A model generated the notes under the pieces. It was not told where the DNA came from and searched no databases. It saw only the letters and a list, made by a program, of their open reading frames with translations. From positions 1 to 6,879 of the forward strand of contig CANHHI010000086.1 of NCBI GenBank assembly GCA_947460225.1: a DNA stretch of 6,879 bases, written 5' to 3'. The DNA comes from Flavobacteriales bacterium (lineage in GTDB: Bacteria; Bacteroidota; Bacteroidia; Flavobacteriales_D; CANHHI01). Numbering within the stretch: position 1 is the stretch's first letter; each line of letters starts with the position of its first letter. A program made the translations under genes and the position numbers. Below, piece after piece: positions 5,898-6,879 of the stretch.

Positions 5898-6536
5898 ATG
5901 TTAAGCCCTAACAGTTTGCAGTTTATTCGAGATTTATCGGAAAACAACAGCAAAATTTGGCTCACCGCCAACAAAAGAAGGTACCAAGAGCAGTTGGAAG
6001 AACCTACAAAGTTGTTCGCCAAACAGCTCAATCAATATCTGTCAAAAATTACAGGGCATCACTTGGCTTGCAAGATATTTCGCTTGCAGAAAGACACCCG
6101 ATTTGCCAAAGATAAATTGCCGTATAGTGCCAAGGTGCACCTATGTTTTTACATGGGCTCCACCAATGCCCCTGCTTTTTATTTTGGTTTAGAGCCCGAT
6201 AAATTGGTGGTTGGCGCAGGTGCATGGGAGTTTGGGAAAGACGAAGTGGCTTTTTTTAGACCTGCTGTGGAAGGCACAAGAGGCGAGGAATTGGTATCTA
6301 TTTTGGAAAATTTAGCAAAATTGGGCTATGCGCAAATGGGCGAAGATTATAAAAAAATAGACAAAGCCCACCTAGAACACCCCAGAAAAGAGTTGATGTA
6401 TAAAAAAGGCTTGTCTGTTTGGCGAGAATGGACAAACGATGAGGACATTTTCTTTTTATTGAAAAATGCGCAAACATTTTTTCAAAACTACCAAGATGTA
6501 TTGCCTTTTTACCAATGGCTTACAGCAAGACCTTAG
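5898..6536 (+). CDS. DUF2461 domain protein (TIGR02453 family)
   Basis: A 212-residue protein close to the full length of the DUF2461 family. Diagnostic blocks are present: FIRDLSENNSKIWLTANKRRY (about 9-29; the family has L..NN..WF..NK..Y), FRLQKDTRFAKDKLPYSAK (61-79; family pattern R..KD.RF.KDK.PY), and APAFYFGLEPDKLVVGAGAW (91-110; usually the predicted substrate-facing strand region). The C-terminus contains LEHPRKELMYKKGL, also typical. No biochemical function is established for the family, and it has no signal peptide or membrane segment. The start follows the upstream stop by 4 nt, and its end overlaps the next gene by 22 nt, suggesting translational coupling. One family feature differs mildly: WLTANK in place of the commoner WFxxNK. 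Confidence 0.88.
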   Translation: MLSPNSLQFIRDLSENNSKIWLTANKRRYQEQLEEPTKLFAKQLNQYLSKITGHHLACKIFRLQKDTRFAKDKLPYSAKVHLCFYMGSTNAPAFYFGLEPDKLVVGAGAWEFGKDEVAFFRPAVEGTRGEELVSILENLAKLGYAQMGEDYKKIDKAHLEHPRKELMYKKGLSVWREWTNDEDIFFLLKNAQTFFQNYQDVLPFYQWLTARP

Positions 6537-6847
6537 AACAACTTATTTTCAGCGTTTTGCCAGACGATGTACAAAGCCGCTTGACTTGTAAAAACATGTT
6601 TGGCGGTCTTTGCTTTATGCTCAACGGCAATATGTGCTTTGGCATACACAAAAAAGGGCTTATGCTCAGAATAGGCAAAGAAAATTGGGAAACGATAAAA
6701 AACAACGCTGAAATTTTGCCCATGGATTTTACAGGAAAATCCATGAAAGGCTGGGCAATGATACAAGAAGAAAATGTACAAGAAAAAAACTTATTGTATT
6801 ACCTAGAAATGGGCATAAAATACGCCGAAACTTTGCCGAAGAAGTGA
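6515..6847 (+). CDS. TfoX/Sxy family protein, N-terminal domain only
   Basis: A 110-residue stand-alone TfoX N-terminal domain. The signature MFGGLCFMLNGNMCFGI (28-44) and the block PMDFTGKSMKGW (69-80) are both present. In gammaproteobacteria, TfoX/Sxy, with an additional C-terminal domain, acts with CRP to switch on competence genes; single-domain versions in Bacteroidota have no demonstrated role, so the name should not be read as evidence for competence. The ATG at 6515 lies inside the preceding gene (22-bp overlap in another frame), and MAYSKTLEQLIFSVLP is a normal family N-terminus. It is the last gene of the four-gene run; 32 bp of T-rich sequence follow to the window end with no clear hairpin. 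Confidence 0.9.
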   Translation: MAYSKTLEQLIFSVLPDDVQSRLTCKNMFGGLCFMLNGNMCFGIHKKGLMLRIGKENWETIKNNAEILPMDFTGKSMKGWAMIQEENVQEKNLLYYLEMGIKYAETLPKK

Positions 6848-6879
6848 TTTTAATTGCTTTTTGAGTTGTGTGTTTTTAA

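Larger units (their letters stand above)
4916..6847 (+). other. Predicted four-gene operon: rhodanese, DUF1569, DUF2461, TfoX-N
   Basis: All four genes run in the same direction with gaps of 18 and 4 bp and a 22-bp overlap. The only promoter-like box is TATATTTG at 4892, and no internal terminator hairpin or TAnnTTTG box is visible in the short gaps. Co-transcription is inferred from spacing alone. Confidence 0.6.

Noticed and set aside
6848..6879. Possible terminator after the TfoX-N gene
   Set aside because: The stretch is T-rich but I find no stem-loop before the window ends.
1..6879. CRISPR array, tRNA, rRNA, transposase or phage genes
   Set aside because: No regularly spaced repeats, cloverleaf-like sequence or matching protein motifs were seen on either strand.

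Overview
The window looks like ordinary chromosome from a member of the Bacteroidota. The evidence is several matches to the phylum's -7 promoter element TAnnTTTG just upstream of genes, almost no Shine-Dalgarno sequences, an IleRS of the long eukaryote-like type, and families common in this phylum (a small secreted barrel-like protein, a DUF6132-type membrane segment, DUF1569, DUF2461, stand-alone TfoX-N). I cannot place it below phylum. There is no phage, transposase, CRISPR array, tRNA or rRNA, and no gene-free stretch longer than about 100 bp.

Layout: (1) 1-2661 (+) is the 3' three quarters of ileS, cut by the window edge. (2) 2659-2754 is a 96-bp imperfect inverted repeat lying exactly between, and including, the stop codons of two convergent genes. 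Each end is a small hairpin followed by TTTTA, so it reads as a back-to-back pair of terminators, and the two ends show compensatory base-pair changes. (3) 2752-3156 (-) is an OsmC/Ohr-family peroxiredoxin-like gene. (4) 3157-3196 is a 40-bp divergent promoter region with facing -7 boxes. (5) 3197-3952 (+) is a secreted, probably outer-membrane protein of unknown function, followed 10 bp later by lipA (3963-4832), probably in the same transcript. (6) After an AT-rich spacer with a clear -7 box, 4916-6847 (+) holds four tightly packed genes: a membrane-anchored rhodanese (DUF6132-like hairpin fused to a rhodanese domain), a DUF1569/DinB-like protein, a DUF2461 protein and a TfoX N-terminal-domain protein, probably one operon.

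Functionally this is a mix of housekeeping genes (isoleucyl-tRNA charging, lipoate synthesis) and small genes for peroxide/thiol or sulfur chemistry (OsmC, rhodanese) next to poorly characterised families. No coherent defence or biosynthetic system is visible. The items most worth a second look are the inverted-repeat element at 2659-2754, the overlapping divergent promoters at 3171-3189, and the DUF6132-rhodanese fusion.
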